Notes: generated from the sequence alone by a model not told the origin. A DNA stretch of 64,000 nt from Sphingobacteriales bacterium (GCA_027486795.1 JAIXOI010000004.1:1-64000); one strand, 5' to 3'. Positions 34,564 to 44,617 are shown, numbered from the stretch's first letter. Translations and numbers: made by a program.

Positions 34564-36000
34564 ATGAAACTGCTAAACTACATCAATGGCGAGTTGAATG
34601 AGCCTATAAACGGACAGTGGCTCGATAATATTGAACCTGCTACAGGGCTAGTATATAGCCAAATACCCGATAGCTCTGCCAATGATTTGCAACATGCCGT
34701 GGATGCAGCTAGCGCCGCTTATCCAGCTTGGGCTGCTACCGATGCAGCTGAGCGCAGCCGCATCATGTTGCGCATTGCTCAACTGATTGATGACAACCAA
34801 GAGCTACTAGCGCAAGCCGAAAGCCAAGACAATGGCAAGCCGGTAAGTTTGGCTCGAGTAATGGATATACCCCGCGCTGCAGCCAATATGAGCTTTTTTG
34901 CCACCGCCATATTGCACCAAAGCACCGAAACACATTACAACCAGGGGCACTCGCTAAATTATACCTTACGCCAACCAATAGGTGTGGTAGGTTGTATTTC
35001 GCCATGGAATTTGCCCCTATACCTCTTTACCTGGAAAATAGCCCCTGCCTTAGCGGTGGGCAATACCGTTATTGCCAAGCCATCCGAAATTACACCGCTT
35101 ACAGCATTCTTGTTTTCACAGCTATGTATTGAGGCCGGGCTACCAGCTGGGGTACTCAACATTGTGCATGGGCGTGGTGGGCATATAGGGCAAGCTTTAA
35201 TTGAGCATCCTAAGGTAAAGGCTATTTCGTTTACGGGTGGCACGGCCACAGGCAAAGTGATTGCTACTGCTGCAGCACCCATGTTCAAAAAACTATCGTT
35301 AGAGCTGGGTGGCAAAAACCCCAACATTATATTTGCTGATTGCGATTGGGAGGATATGCTCAATACTACTATCCGCTCATCGTTTGCCAACCAAGGACAA
35401 ATTTGCCTTTGTGGCTCGCGGATAATTATTGAGCGCAGTGTTTACGAACGTTTCAAAACCGATTTTTTGGCCCGTGTGAAGCAACTCCGCATTGGCGACC
35501 CAAATGAAGATGTAAATATTGGTGCCGTAGTAAGCGAGCCCCACATGACCAAAATATTGGGTTACATTGAGTCGGCACGCCAGCAGGGCGCACAAATACT
35601 TACTGGTGGCAATAGGGTGCTGGTACGTGGCCGGTGTGCCAATGGCTATTTTCTAGAGCCTACCGTGATTGATGGACTGGGCACCGACTGCAACCTCAAC
35701 CAAGAAGAGATATTTGGCCCAGTGGTTACCATTATCCCTTTCGATACCGTTGAAGAGGCACTGGACATAGCTAACGGAACGCCTTATGGCCTTGCCGCTA
35801 CGCTCTGGACACAAAACCTTACCCGTGCGCACCAAATGGCCGAAAAGCTGGATAATGGCATTGTATGGGTAAACTGCTGGTTGGTGCGCGACCTGCGCAC
35901 GCCATTCGGTGGGGTAAAGCAGAGTGGGGTAGGCCGCGAAGGAGGCTGGGAAGCACTGAAATTTTTTACCGAAGCCAAAAATATATGCATCAAATTATAG
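34564..36000 (+). CDS. Aldehyde dehydrogenase, 2-aminomuconate semialdehyde type likely
   Basis: About 478 residues from the ATG at 34564 (MKLLNYINGELNEP). SPWNLPLYLFTWKIAPALAVGN and KPSEITPLTA bind cofactor, FTGGTATGKVI follows, the general base is in LELGGKNPNIIF, the nucleophile in ANQGQICLCGSRIIIE, and EEIFGPVV. The INGE..P start and QICLCGSRI form are those I associate with 2-aminomuconic/2-hydroxymuconic semialdehyde dehydrogenases, which would suit the nbaC gene 18 kb away. That link is inference; only the ALDH assignment is firm. Confidence 0.88.
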   Translation: MKLLNYINGELNEPINGQWLDNIEPATGLVYSQIPDSSANDLQHAVDAASAAYPAWAATDAAERSRIMLRIAQLIDDNQELLAQAESQDNGKPVSLARVMDIPRAAANMSFFATAILHQSTETHYNQGHSLNYTLRQPIGVVGCISPWNLPLYLFTWKIAPALAVGNTVIAKPSEITPLTAFLFSQLCIEAGLPAGVLNIVHGRGGHIGQALIEHPKVKAISFTGGTATGKVIATAAAPMFKKLSLELGGKNPNIIFADCDWEDMLNTTIRSSFANQGQICLCGSRIIIERSVYERFKTDFLARVKQLRIGDPNEDVNIGAVVSEPHMTKILGYIESARQQGAQILTGGNRVLVRGRCANGYFLEPTVIDGLGTDCNLNQEEIFGPVVTIIPFDTVEEALDIANGTPYGLAATLWTQNLTRAHQMAEKLDNGIVWVNCWLVRDLRTPFGGVKQSGVGREGGWEALKFFTEAKNICIKL

Positions 36001-36073
36001 GTTGTGGCTGTGCCAAACCTTTTATTATATAGCTTGTTGGTTGCTTATCGTTCCAAGTCTTTAATCCCTCGTC

Positions 36074-37075
36074 ATGAAACCTATTTATTATTTGCCGTTT
36101 TTGTGTTTGTTGTTTTTGGTGGGCTGTTTGCAAACGTTGCCAGCCTTTAAAGCTGAAGACCAACCGCCCAAGCCTGATTACAGTAACGAGGCAAACTGGT
36201 CCGGACTGCCTTTTAGGGATGATGCTACCGATGTGATACCCAAATACGAAACATGGGTAAACGATTCGCAAAAGACTGTTGATGTGTTCTACATCTATCC
36301 TACCATCTATAAATTTGGAGAAACTTGGAATGCCGATTTGAATAACAACAAGCTGAACAGACGGATTGATAAGTTACCCGTGAAGTTTCAAGCTACAGTG
36401 TTTAACGAAATGGGAAGGGTTTATGCTCCACGTTATCGCCAAGGATGCATTGAGAGCTTTAGCGACTCGGCAAATGGACCCAAGGCACTTGCCTTTGCTT
36501 ACGAAGATGTGAAACTGGCTTTTGAATATTATATGGAGCATTACAACCGAGGAAGGCCTATCATTATTGCTTCGCATAGCCAAGGCACTTACCATGCTCG
36601 CAGATTGCTTAAAGAGTACTTTGACACTCCAGCCAAAAAACAACAATTAGTATGCGCTTACATTGTCGGTTATGCCATTTATCCTGACCAATATGAAGTG
36701 CTAACACCTTGCAAAAATGCTTCAGAAACCAATTGCTATGTTACTTGGAGCAGCTTCGATGAGAATTTTTATTACCCCGATAGTGCTAACGATTTTTTAG
36801 TAGGTAAAGTAATTGTAAACCCAATTACATGGAACATAGATACTGCCGAAGCACAAGGTAAAGGGGCTTTTTTGCTTAGCCTAAACCGTAAAAAGCTTTT
36901 CGAAACTAGCGCTTACATGCGCAATAATATGCTTTGGGTAGATACTAAGGTTCCGTTGTTTAAGCGCACCAACGTGCTTCATTTGTTAGACTATAACCTG
37001 TTTTGGCACGACATAAGAGCCAATGTAAAGCTGCGGGTAAATGCCTATCACAACTCGGCCAAGAGCACAAATTAG
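36074..37075 (+). CDS. Lipoprotein with DUF3089 alpha/beta-hydrolase fold
   Basis: 333 residues. A lipoprotein signal (PFLCLLFLVGC, lipobox LVGC) predicts a lipid-anchored protein. The core matches DUF3089: VDVFYIYPTIYKF, an oxyanion and strand region, the nucleophile elbow IIASHSQGTYHARRLLKEY (G/S-x-S-x-G form), CAYIVGYAIYP and a late HDI. An esterase or lipase-like activity is likely, substrate unknown. It follows the ALDH on the same strand after 73 bp. Confidence 0.85.
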   Translation: MKPIYYLPFLCLLFLVGCLQTLPAFKAEDQPPKPDYSNEANWSGLPFRDDATDVIPKYETWVNDSQKTVDVFYIYPTIYKFGETWNADLNNNKLNRRIDKLPVKFQATVFNEMGRVYAPRYRQGCIESFSDSANGPKALAFAYEDVKLAFEYYMEHYNRGRPIIIASHSQGTYHARRLLKEYFDTPAKKQQLVCAYIVGYAIYPDQYEVLTPCKNASETNCYVTWSSFDENFYYPDSANDFLVGKVIVNPITWNIDTAEAQGKGAFLLSLNRKKLFETSAYMRNNMLWVDTKVPLFKRTNVLHLLDYNLFWHDIRANVKLRVNAYHNSAKSTN

Positions 37076-37097
37076 ACGGAATGGTTAAAAATGAAAA

Positions 37098-37121
37098 GAG
37101 CCCGGTGGCTAATCCGGGCTC
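37098..37121 (-). terminator. Terminator between convergent genes
   Basis: GAGCCCGG and CCGGGCTC arms with an 8-base loop. On the minus strand it is followed by TTTTCATTTTT, so it mainly serves the PspC gene ending at 37201. Confidence 0.7.
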
Positions 37122-37200
37122 CTCGCTCACGCAGGTTATAATAAGGCTACTTATTACCACAAAGTAAAGAAAGACAAATGAATTAAAGATTTAAAAAACG

Positions 37201-39450
37201 TTAAGGCTTGCTATTTATAGACGAAAAACCACTGCTGTTAGACGAAACTTGTGGCGAACCTTTATAGTCAACGCTACTAGCACCTGAAGCTTCGGCATCT
37301 AGTTTGGTGGTAGCATATACTTCGGCACTACTCGCACCACTGGCATGTACTTTAACTTGGTCGGTTTTTAGTCCGAAGGCCAATATTTCAGATGCGCCGT
37401 TTACCTCAGCGTTTAATTTTTGTGCGGTTCCGGCAATGGTTAGTTCGCTAGCGCCACTTAAGTGAACGGTCAAGTTTTCGGTGTCAATGTTTAGGTTGCA
37501 ATCGCTTGCGCCTGCCAATTCCATGTATAGCGAAGCAGGCTTAAACCCTTTCATATCGCCTTCGCTGGCACCAAGAATTACTACTTTTTCAAGTTCGGGG
37601 GTATATACCCATACTGTTACATCGTTGTTCAGGCCAAATTCATTATCCTGTTTAATGGTTAGTTTGTTGCCAACGGTGTTTACGGTTAAATGCTTCATCA
37701 TGCTTTCGTCTTCAAATACCACTTGGCTGCTGCTCGAAGGTATTAAGTGAAAATTAATGGCGCCGCTTATTTCTATCGAAGTAAAGTTTGATACAACCAT
37801 AGTGTTATTGTTAGCAGCTACCGGCGATACGGGTGCATTGGTGGCACTAGGTATGGCTGGCCCAGGTTTGTCGCCGCAGTCTAAGCAAGTAAGGCCATTG
37901 GGCATCATTTTCCAAGTATGGCCTATCATATCGCCATCATAGGTATTATCAACGTTTTTAATGTCGTGTATTAGCTCCCTAATTTCGTTGCTGAAATATA
38001 CCGATTGGCCTTCTGGTAGCAGTAGTTCCAACTTAACCTCTTGCCCTCTTATATGGTCTTCGGTAGGGAAGGTATAGAAAGCAGGGAAATAAATACTGGC
38101 ACTATCTTGTGCAATACTATAAGTAATGTTTTGTACACGGTAGTTGGCTTGGTCGGCATTTTGACCGCAAGCGATTACCGTTTTTTCCAGTATAAATTCA
38201 CTCCCCGGAGCACGTTTTATGTTTAAGGTTATTTGGGCATCTTTGTCAACGTTGTATCGGCGCACATATAGGGTGTCGTTGTCTTCTAGGTATTTGCCCC
38301 AGCTACCCAATGCCCTAAACCTATCTTGATTATGCTCGTCGTCCTTAATTTCAAGGCGCAAAATGCCATCAATAGGTGCCACAAGCACAATAGTTTCGGT
38401 TTTTTTGCGGGTAATGTCCGTATGGCCTTTTAAATTGGTTACGGTATATACTACTAATACAAGACCTACTACCATTAAGCCTATGGCGCCTAAGCCTAAA
38501 CCTTTTAGATTGAGTCGTTTATTGATGATAATGGCGATTCCGGCATAAAGCATGTAAATCAACGGAATGAATATAATCAAACCAAACCCAAGGATAGCAA
38601 TTGTTATGCTCGCTGAGCCTTCAAACAAGTGGGGCAGCATGCTTAAGGCAATTCCCTCGTCGAACAACGACGGAATGGTAAAGCCCAATGAGAAACTAAT
38701 AATAAGCACAATGGCCAGTATTACAAGGAATAGCCCAACCAATTTTCCCAAAATGTTAAAGAAAACCCGGATAATAGTAGCAATGAAATCGACCAAACGG
38801 GACATAACACCTCTTGCCTTGTGACCTGTGTTGCCGCTGTTTATTCGGTTTTCTAGGTCACTCAGTTCTTCGCGTATGGTTTTTTCAATGTTATCAATGT
38901 TAATAGGCTCTCCGCGCATTTGCAGTTTCTCTGATGCAGTTTGTGCTTTCGGCACCAACACCAATAGTACCAAGTACACTAAAAAGCTGCTACCTACACC
39001 TAAAAAGAACGTAATTAAGAATACCAATCGAATCCAAATAGGATCAGCAATGCCGAAATATTCAGACAAACCAGAGGCCACGCCACCAATAACTTTGTCG
39101 TCGGGGTTGCGAAACAGCCGGCGTTGCTTTTTGTCGTCTTGAACCGTTCTTTTGCTATTGCTTTGCGCTTCCTCGTCGTCTTCCAAAGGAATCTCGAAAT
39201 CGTCGGGCTGGCCCATCGTGCTAATGGTAAGCTCCACGTCTGCCATGGTTACCACATTGCGTTTTTCGCCTAAAAATTCATAAAACATCTCGGCCAGGCG
39301 GCTCTCTATGTCCGATATAATGTCGATACCGCCTTTGGTATTGGCGTATTTAGCTTTTATCGATTCTAGATATTTCCAAAGCCGTTCGTAAGCAAGTTCA
39401 TCAATTTGAAATACTTGCCCTCCAAGGTTAATTGAAACGGTTTTATTCAT
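37201..39450 (-). CDS. PspC-domain membrane protein with C-terminal GIN/DUF2807 domain
   Basis: 749 residues. The N-terminal 110 residues are a small predicted DNA/protein-binding-like region (INLGGQVFQIDELAYERL). The PspC domain follows (FRNPDDKVIGGVASGLSEYFGIADPIWIRLVF plus a helix), then several more membrane helices (about 220-350). The C-terminal third is a beta-helix DUF2807 'putative auto-transporter adhesin head' (GAINFHLIPSSSSQVVFED, VHLSGASELTIAG, VHASGASSAEVYA). The pairing with PadR is known in Bacteroidota and suggests envelope-stress regulation. It overlaps PadR by 8 bp. Confidence 0.88.
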   Translation of the reverse strand: MNKTVSINLGGQVFQIDELAYERLWKYLESIKAKYANTKGGIDIISDIESRLAEMFYEFLGEKRNVVTMADVELTISTMGQPDDFEIPLEDDEEAQSNSKRTVQDDKKQRRLFRNPDDKVIGGVASGLSEYFGIADPIWIRLVFLITFFLGVGSSFLVYLVLLVLVPKAQTASEKLQMRGEPINIDNIEKTIREELSDLENRINSGNTGHKARGVMSRLVDFIATIIRVFFNILGKLVGLFLVILAIVLIISFSLGFTIPSLFDEGIALSMLPHLFEGSASITIAILGFGLIIFIPLIYMLYAGIAIIINKRLNLKGLGLGAIGLMVVGLVLVVYTVTNLKGHTDITRKKTETIVLVAPIDGILRLEIKDDEHNQDRFRALGSWGKYLEDNDTLYVRRYNVDKDAQITLNIKRAPGSEFILEKTVIACGQNADQANYRVQNITYSIAQDSASIYFPAFYTFPTEDHIRGQEVKLELLLPEGQSVYFSNEIRELIHDIKNVDNTYDGDMIGHTWKMMPNGLTCLDCGDKPGPAIPSATNAPVSPVAANNNTMVVSNFTSIEISGAINFHLIPSSSSQVVFEDESMMKHLTVNTVGNKLTIKQDNEFGLNNDVTVWVYTPELEKVVILGASEGDMKGFKPASLYMELAGASDCNLNIDTENLTVHLSGASELTIAGTAQKLNAEVNGASEILAFGLKTDQVKVHASGASSAEVYATTKLDAEASGASSVDYKGSPQVSSNSSGFSSINSKP

Positions 39451-39793
39451 GGCTGTTGTTGTTTTCTCGTTTAGAATTGGTAAGGTTCACGGCATACACC
39501 AAATCTTCCCAGGTTTGGTCTAGCTCTTCTAAAAATGCTTTGCCCTCGGGGGTGAGGTTAAAATACTTTCTGGGCGGTCCCGATGCGCTTTCGCGCCATT
39601 CGTAGCTTAGTAGGCCGCTGTTTTTGAGTCTTGTAAGCAATGGGTAAAGGGTGCCCTCTACTACCAGTAGCCTCGCATCCTTCAAGGTTTCCAGTATATC
39701 CGATGCATACACCTCTCCTCGGGCAATAATGGATAGGATACAGTATTCCAGTATCCCTTTCCGCATCTGCACTTTGGTGTTATCTACATTCAT
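39443..39793 (-). CDS. PadR family transcriptional regulator
   Basis: 116 residues. Winged-helix: KGILEYCILSIIARGEVYASDILETL, the recognition helix and wing VEGTLYPLLTRLKNSGLLSYEW, then YFNLTPEGKAFLEEL. PadR repressors usually control the neighbouring operon; here it is the first gene of the PadR-PspC unit and overlaps it, so autoregulation is likely. Confidence 0.92.
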   Translation of the reverse strand: MNVDNTKVQMRKGILEYCILSIIARGEVYASDILETLKDARLLVVEGTLYPLLTRLKNSGLLSYEWRESASGPPRKYFNLTPEGKAFLEELDQTWEDLVYAVNLTNSKRENNNSHE

Positions 39794-39860
39794 GTTTATG
39801 TTTTTAGCCGATAGCGCGCTGCCGGCGGTGCATTTTAATGGTCTTTTTTAAGCTAATGGG

Positions 39861-40208
39861 CTACCGTTGCACAAAGTCAATGGTCATTTGGTAGGTTTGG
39901 CCTTTTACGGGCAAACTGAGCAAGGTGCCTTCAAGCCGCTGCTTTACATACTGCCCTAGTTGTGCCTCTTTTGCTTTTACCCTTATCACTTGTATTTCGC
40001 CGTTGTTGTTTACATGAAATAGTATCTCTACCGTTCCACTTAATTCATCGATAAGCGCAAACACAGGGAAGGGTATCTGTTTTGTTACTTCATTTTTTAC
40101 TGACTCCAGAATTGCCGATTCGGTGTTGCTGCCACTTGCACAAGCATGTGGCGCGCCAAACAAAATCAAAAATCCGCCAAAGAATAAGGTAATGATGAGC
40201 TTTTTCAT
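39861..40208 (-). CDS. Small secreted protein, TonB-C-like fold
   Basis: 115 residues. The signal peptide KKLIITLFFGGFLILFGAPHACA is followed by about 90 residues with GTVEILFHVNNNGEIQVIRV and VKQRLEGTLLSLP, the strand-helix pattern of TonB C-terminal domains (energy-transfer or partner-binding). It lacks the membrane helix and proline-rich linker of real TonB. Function unknown. Confidence 0.65.
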   Translation of the reverse strand: MKKLIITLFFGGFLILFGAPHACASGSNTESAILESVKNEVTKQIPFPVFALIDELSGTVEILFHVNNNGEIQVIRVKAKEAQLGQYVKQRLEGTLLSLPVKGQTYQMTIDFVQR

Positions 40209-40434
40209 TGCTACAGTTTTTATTGGTTTAAAATATCCGCCTGCGGGTTGCAGGATTCGATACCTTTTATTGCCAATCTACGAATAGCCATTTCACAGAT
40301 AACTAACTTAAGGTACTTGTTGATACAAAGATACAACCATTAAAAGGTACTATGCAATACAAAGTACTATAAAGATTATACTTCTTGTTATAAGTAACTG
40401 ATTTTCAGCGTTATAAAATTTCTGGAAAGACTAT

Positions 40435-40442
40435 TATCTTTG
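40435..40442 (+). promoter_or_regulatory. Bacteroidota -7 box before the DUF3078 gene
   Basis: TATCTTTG is a perfect match to the TAnnTTTG consensus known for the Bacteroidota primary sigma factor, 34 bp before the ATG. The -33 TTG element is not clear at the usual distance, so support is partial. Confidence 0.45.
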
Positions 40443-40476
40443 GCGGCTGATATTTTTCCATTTAAAGTTGACTTAC

Positions 40477-41436
40477 ATGAAGAATTTTACCCTTATCGCG
40501 TGCGCTGTTGGTTTATTGTTGCCCACAGTTGGCCTTTTCGGGCAAGACGCGGCTGCCCTAAAGCCTGAATTTATTGACCCTACCAAGGCCGATACGGTTA
40601 AGTATTGGAAGTACGATGGCAATGCTGCTATTAATATTAACCAGGTAGCCCTTAAAAACTGGGCCGGTGGCGGACAAAGTTCCGTAGGTATGGGAGCCAT
40701 TTTTGGTTTAAAGGCCAGCTATGCCAAGAATAACTTTAGTTGGGATATTAAAGCAGATATGGCTTTTGGAGTACAAAAAATTGGCAAGCAAGAGTTTCGT
40801 AAATCCGATGACTTTTTTGAACTAAGCTCACAGCTCAATTATAAGTTTAAGAAGGGCTGGCGCATTGCGTTACTTACTACCTTAAGGAGCCAGTTTGCGC
40901 CAGGATATGAGTACCCAGCAGATACTTCTAAGGTGCTCATATCTAAAGGGTTTTCGCCAGCATATACCATTATTGCCCCTGGTATTGAGTACCGCGCGCC
41001 TAAGTATTTTACGGTGTTGTTTTCGCCAATTACCAACAAAAACAACGTGGTAATGGACAATGTAAACATTAATGAAACACGCTATGGCGTAGCCGAAGGA
41101 AAAAAAGTTTTTGCCCAAGCGGGTGCTTTCCTTACTACTACCTTTGCCATTGAAGTGGTAAAGAACGTTTCCTATACTACCAAGCTTGATTTATTTAGCA
41201 ACTACTTGAAAAACCCACAGAACATTGATATAAACTGGACGAATAATGTGGTAATGAAAGTGAACAGTTTCTTGAACGTAACAGTAAGCACCGAGCTGGT
41301 TTATGATGACGATGTAAACGTGCCAAAAACCCGAAAGGATGGTAGCATATATGAAGGCAAAGGCACTCAGTTTCGCCAAGGCTTAACTATAGGTATCGGG
41401 TATAAATTCAAGAGCAAGGAAGAAGCAAAAAAATAA
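40477..41436 (+). CDS. DUF3078 outer-membrane protein
   Basis: About 319 residues from the ATG at 40477 (MKNFTLIACAVGLLLP). The signal peptide ends near FGQDAAA. The family hallmark INQVALKNWAGGGQSSVGMG is followed by barrel strands (FSWDIKADMAFGVQKIG, YTTKLDLFSNYLKNPQNID, GLTIGIGYKFKSK). DUF3078 proteins are widespread in Bacteroidota and of unknown role. A terminator lies directly downstream. Confidence 0.88.
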   Translation: MKNFTLIACAVGLLLPTVGLFGQDAAALKPEFIDPTKADTVKYWKYDGNAAININQVALKNWAGGGQSSVGMGAIFGLKASYAKNNFSWDIKADMAFGVQKIGKQEFRKSDDFFELSSQLNYKFKKGWRIALLTTLRSQFAPGYEYPADTSKVLISKGFSPAYTIIAPGIEYRAPKYFTVLFSPITNKNNVVMDNVNINETRYGVAEGKKVFAQAGAFLTTTFAIEVVKNVSYTTKLDLFSNYLKNPQNIDINWTNNVVMKVNSFLNVTVSTELVYDDDVNVPKTRKDGSIYEGKGTQFRQGLTIGIGYKFKSKEEAKK

Positions 41437-41476
41437 CTTTCGGGTTGAATAAAGGATGACGATCGCAGTTATTTAG

Positions 41477-41530
41477 TCCCCTTTGGTGTACGGTGCTATT
41501 TGCTCCCATACCAAAGGGGATTTTTCTTTT
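41477..41530 (+). terminator. Rho-independent terminator after the DUF3078 gene
   Basis: Eleven-base arms TCCCCTTTGGT (41477-41487) and ACCAAAGGGGA (41510-41520) are followed by TTTTTCTTTT. The loop is long, 22 bases. Confidence 0.82.
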
Positions 41531-41589
41531 AGGCACAGTTTGTGCGCTTTGCCCCGTATATTTACTGTTGGTACATTTACCAACTTGCT

Positions 41590-42507
41590 ATGGATTGGAA
41601 GAGCAGTATTAAAGGTTTTAAGGCTTACCTTAAATTGGAGCGGTCGCTTTCGGAGAACTCCATCGATGCATACATGCGCGACATAAGCAAGCTGTTGGAA
41701 TATATAGAACAGGAGTACCCTGGGGTATCGCCAACCAAGGTAGATTTGGGCATTTTGGATGGCTTTGTTACTTGGTTGTTTGAGCGCGAACTGAATGATC
41801 GCAGCCAAGCGCGCATGATTTCGGGGGTGCGGGCTTACTATCGCTATTTGTTGATGGAGGACCTAATGGACCATGACCCGACCGAATTGCTTGAAGGCCC
41901 AAAGATTAAACGGAAACTACCTGATACGCTTAGCTACGAGGAGATAATGCGCATGATAAATGCGATTGACCTTAGTGCGCCCGAAGGTGCCCGCAACAAG
42001 GCCATGCTCGAAACGCTGTACAGCTGTGGTCTGCGGGTTTCGGAGCTGATAAACCTAAGGCTTAGCAGGCTGCATTTCCAAAACGAGTATGTGCGTATAA
42101 TAGGCAAAGGCGACAAAGAACGCCTAATACCTATTGGGCACGATGCAGTAAAGTACATTTCTATTTACATTAACGAGGTAAGGTGCCACCAAACCATACA
42201 AAAGGGCAGCGAAGACCACGTGTTTCTGAATCAGCGGGGCGGCAAAATAAGCCGCATGAGCGTGTTCAATATCATTAAAGATTTGGCACAAAAAGCGGGC
42301 ATCCATAAAAGCATAAGCCCGCATACCCTTAGGCACTCTTTTGCTACCCATATGGTAGAGCGAGGTGCCAACCTTAGGGCGGTGCAGCAAATGTTGGGTC
42401 ACGAATCGATAACCACTACCGAAATTTATACGCATTTGGACCGCGATTTCTTGCGAGATACCGTTGAGCAGTTTTTGCCGAAGCATAGTAAAAGCAAGAA
42501 GGCATAA
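41590..42507 (+). CDS. xerD: Site-specific tyrosine recombinase XerD
   Basis: About 305 residues from the ATG at 41590 (MDWKSSIKGFKAYLKLERSL). The N-terminal core-binding domain (SENSIDAYMRDISKLLEY) and the full catalytic set are present: Arg in YSCGLRVSELINLRL, Lys in IIGKGDKERLIPI, HTLRHSFATHMVERGANLRAV, LLGHxS-like MLGHESITTTEIYTH with the Tyr nucleophile. This is the chromosome-dimer resolution enzyme rather than an island integrase, judged by length and by housekeeping neighbours. Confidence 0.93.
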   Translation: MDWKSSIKGFKAYLKLERSLSENSIDAYMRDISKLLEYIEQEYPGVSPTKVDLGILDGFVTWLFERELNDRSQARMISGVRAYYRYLLMEDLMDHDPTELLEGPKIKRKLPDTLSYEEIMRMINAIDLSAPEGARNKAMLETLYSCGLRVSELINLRLSRLHFQNEYVRIIGKGDKERLIPIGHDAVKYISIYINEVRCHQTIQKGSEDHVFLNQRGGKISRMSVFNIIKDLAQKAGIHKSISPHTLRHSFATHMVERGANLRAVQQMLGHESITTTEIYTHLDRDFLRDTVEQFLPKHSKSKKA

Positions 42508-42689
42508 GTTTAGGGGAATGTATTACATGCAACGTAAAGCAGGGAAGTTGAAATGTCCTTAATCTATTCCAGTTTTATCCAGAAATAACAATTTTGCCCT
42601 CTTAAAACACCTCGCTGATTATATACATTGTAAACGGGTGCAAAGGCATAGTTGCCTCTTTCCAATATTTTCAAATCCTTATTCCATGT

Positions 42690-43079
42690 CTACTCCTCAA
42701 TAACCCTAATGGCCTGTATGTTTTTCTGTTTAAGAGATGTTGCATAAACAATCTCAAACTTCTCTTCGAGGGTAATAGGATCAACTACATAAACTGTGTC
42801 AGGACTGGGGTCAACCTCAAAAATATACGTTGCAGGGTTTATGGGATTATTTAACTTGCCCTCATAGCCAACCAGTTTACCAGACTCAAAATCATCCAGT
42901 AATGTCTCGAGCCAAGGCCTCTTTTCCGCTGTCTTAACATAGTTTTGCAACCAAGGTATGGTAGTTTTACCAGCCGCTTCAATAGTAAGGTCATATTCAA
43001 TTACCTTCTTCAAGGTGTCCTGAGCATCAACATTAAATGCCACTAACAATACAATCGCAAGGGAAAGTATAATTTTCAT
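42690..43079 (-). CDS. Small secreted hypothetical protein
   Basis: About 129 residues from the ATG at 43079 (MKIILSLAIVLLVAFNVDAQ, a clear signal peptide). A longer reading from upstream would run through the rpoD terminator and is rejected. The mature part (TIPWLQNYVKTAEKRPWLETL, PDTVYVVDPITLEEKFEIV) shows no motif I recognise. Probably periplasmic. The 182-bp spacer beyond its stop is empty. Confidence 0.65.
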   Translation of the reverse strand: MKIILSLAIVLLVAFNVDAQDTLKKVIEYDLTIEAAGKTTIPWLQNYVKTAEKRPWLETLLDDFESGKLVGYEGKLNNPINPATYIFEVDPSPDTVYVVDPITLEEKFEIVYATSLKQKNIQAIRVIEE

Positions 43080-43140
43080 AAAGTCGTTTTCAATAGAAAA
43101 CGCAAGAAAGGAAAAAAGATACAGAATTCGCAACAAAAAT

Positions 43141-43170
43141 AAAGGGAGCCAGCTTTCGCTAACTCCCTTT
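43141..43170 (-). terminator. rpoD terminator
   Basis: AAAGGGAG and CTCCCTTT arms with an inner AGC/GCT pair. On the minus strand the stem is followed by ATTTTTG. It lies 31 bp past the rpoD stop. Confidence 0.82.
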
Positions 43171-43200
43171 CGGTCGAAATACAACGCTTGGTTGTTGTTC

Positions 43201-44070
43201 TTATTGGGCCAAATAGGCCTTCAAGGCATCGCACTTGTTAGTTGCGCGAAGCTTGTTGATTGCTTTGTCCTTAATTTGGCGAACACGTTCACGGGTTAGG
43301 CCAAATTCCTCGCCAATATCTTGCAAGGTCATAGGGTGTTCTACGCCAATGCCGAAGAATAGTTTCAACACACCGCGCTCGCGCTCGGTAAGGGTAGCCA
43401 AGGTACGCTCGGTTTCTTTGCGCAACGAGTCGTGGTACTCCATGCCCATATCGGTACGGTCGGTATCGTGGTTCTCCAATACATCCAGCAAAGAGTTGCT
43501 TTCGCCATCAGTAAAAGGAGCATCCATTGATACGTGACGGGTGCTGATGTTCATGGTAGCAGCCACTTCTTCCGGAGAAATCTCCAATAAGGTAGCCAAC
43601 TCTTCTGCAGTTGGTTCACGCTCATACTGTTGCTCTAACTCGGCCAATGCCTTGTTGATTTTAGTAAGAGAGCCAACCTTGTTTAAAGGCAAACGCACTA
43701 AACGGCTTTGCTCTGCCAATGCCTGAATGATAGATTGACGAATCCACCAAACAGCATACGAGATAAATTTGAAACCCTTGGTTTCGTCAAAGCGCTGAGC
43801 AGCTTTTACCAAGCCCAAATTGCCTTCGTTAATTAAGTCGTTCAATGACAGGCTCTGGTTTTGGTATTGCTTGGCAACTGATACTACGAAACGTAAGTTA
43901 GCGCGTATTAGCTTTTCCAAGGAACGCTGGCAACCTTCACGTATGCGCTGGGCCAAGTGCACTTCTTCTTCAGCCGTTAACAGCTCCTCACGTCCAATTT
44001 CTTGCAAATACTTTTCCAGTGACTGGCTGTCACGATTGGTAATAGATTTCGAGATCTTTAGCTGCCTCAT
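43201..44070 (-). CDS. rpoD: Primary sigma factor RpoD/SigA, Bacteroidota short form
   Basis: 289 residues. It lacks the long region 1.1 and non-conserved region of E. coli sigma70, as known for Bacteroidota primary sigma factors. Region 1.2 is [20 protein letters not shown]. Region 2 has [35 protein letters not shown] and [21 protein letters not shown]. Region 3 is [15 protein letters not shown]. Region 4 has [16 protein letters not shown] and the [24 protein letters not shown]. It directs the TAnnTTTG / TTG promoters of this genome. Confidence 0.96.
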   Translation of the reverse strand: MRQLKISKSITNRDSQSLEKYLQEIGREELLTAEEEVHLAQRIREGCQRSLEKLIRANLRFVVSVAKQYQNQSLSLNDLINEGNLGLVKAAQRFDETKGFKFISYAVWWIRQSIIQALAEQSRLVRLPLNKVGSLTKINKALAELEQQYEREPTAEELATLLEISPEEVAATMNISTRHVSMDAPFTDGESNSLLDVLENHDTDRTDMGMEYHDSLRKETERTLATLTERERGVLKLFFGIGVEHPMTLQDIGEEFGLTRERVRQIKDKAINKLRATNKCDALKAYLAQ

Positions 44071-44561
44071 TACTGAACCGGTTTTTTAGGTTTTATTTTG
44101 TGTTAGGAACGATAAATTTTTTGTTTCGGAGCTTAATAACTGCAGAAATAAGCAGTAAGTTCACCACATATAAACATTCTGTATTTAAGTCATAAGATAA
44201 TAGCTATACAGCTTTCTGCCTCTTTTTACTTCAAAAGTGTGCGTAAGTTACGGATATTATATTTACCGCGCCACAAAAAAATTACAGGGCAATTCAATAA
44301 ACGGAAACGTGGCGATAATATTATCTTAAGATTGGCATAATTTTCAACGAGTTATACATTTTTCTGAGGCGAAATGGCTAGTTGTTCTTCCCGTAAAATT
44401 GTTTGTTTCTCGCTTTAAGCAACAAAATGGATTATGCAGGTTATATTACCTGCTAAGTAAATATGCGTTTCCCGTTTTTTTATGGTTCCTGAATTGATGC
44501 TTTTTTGGGGGAATGTTGTTTGGCAAAAGAGCCTTTTAAATTCCGGGGAAGCTTGCATAAC
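44071..44561. other. Intergenic region upstream of rpoD
   Basis: About 490 bp, AT-rich, with no gene I can support. It must contain the rpoD promoter; I see no perfect TAnnTTTG box on the minus strand close to the start. A short GCAGGTTATATTACCTGC palindrome lies at about 44436-44453. Confidence 0.45.
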
Positions 44562-44587
44562 CCAAAAAAGAGCACCATAAGGCGCTC
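44562..44587 (-). terminator. Terminator of the 44618 gene
   Basis: On the minus strand GAGCGCC-TTAT-GGTGCTC is followed by TTTTTTGGG. Confidence 0.8.
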
Positions 44588-44617
44588 CTTTGAAGACGTT
44601 TAAAATCTAATTTTGTT

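Noticed and set aside
36074-37075. DUF3089 gene as part of the kynurenine route
   Set aside because: It is only adjacent to the aldehyde dehydrogenase; nothing in the sequence links it to that pathway.
41590-42507. xerD as a second island integrase
   Set aside because: Length and motifs fit housekeeping XerD and there is no tRNA or direct repeat nearby.
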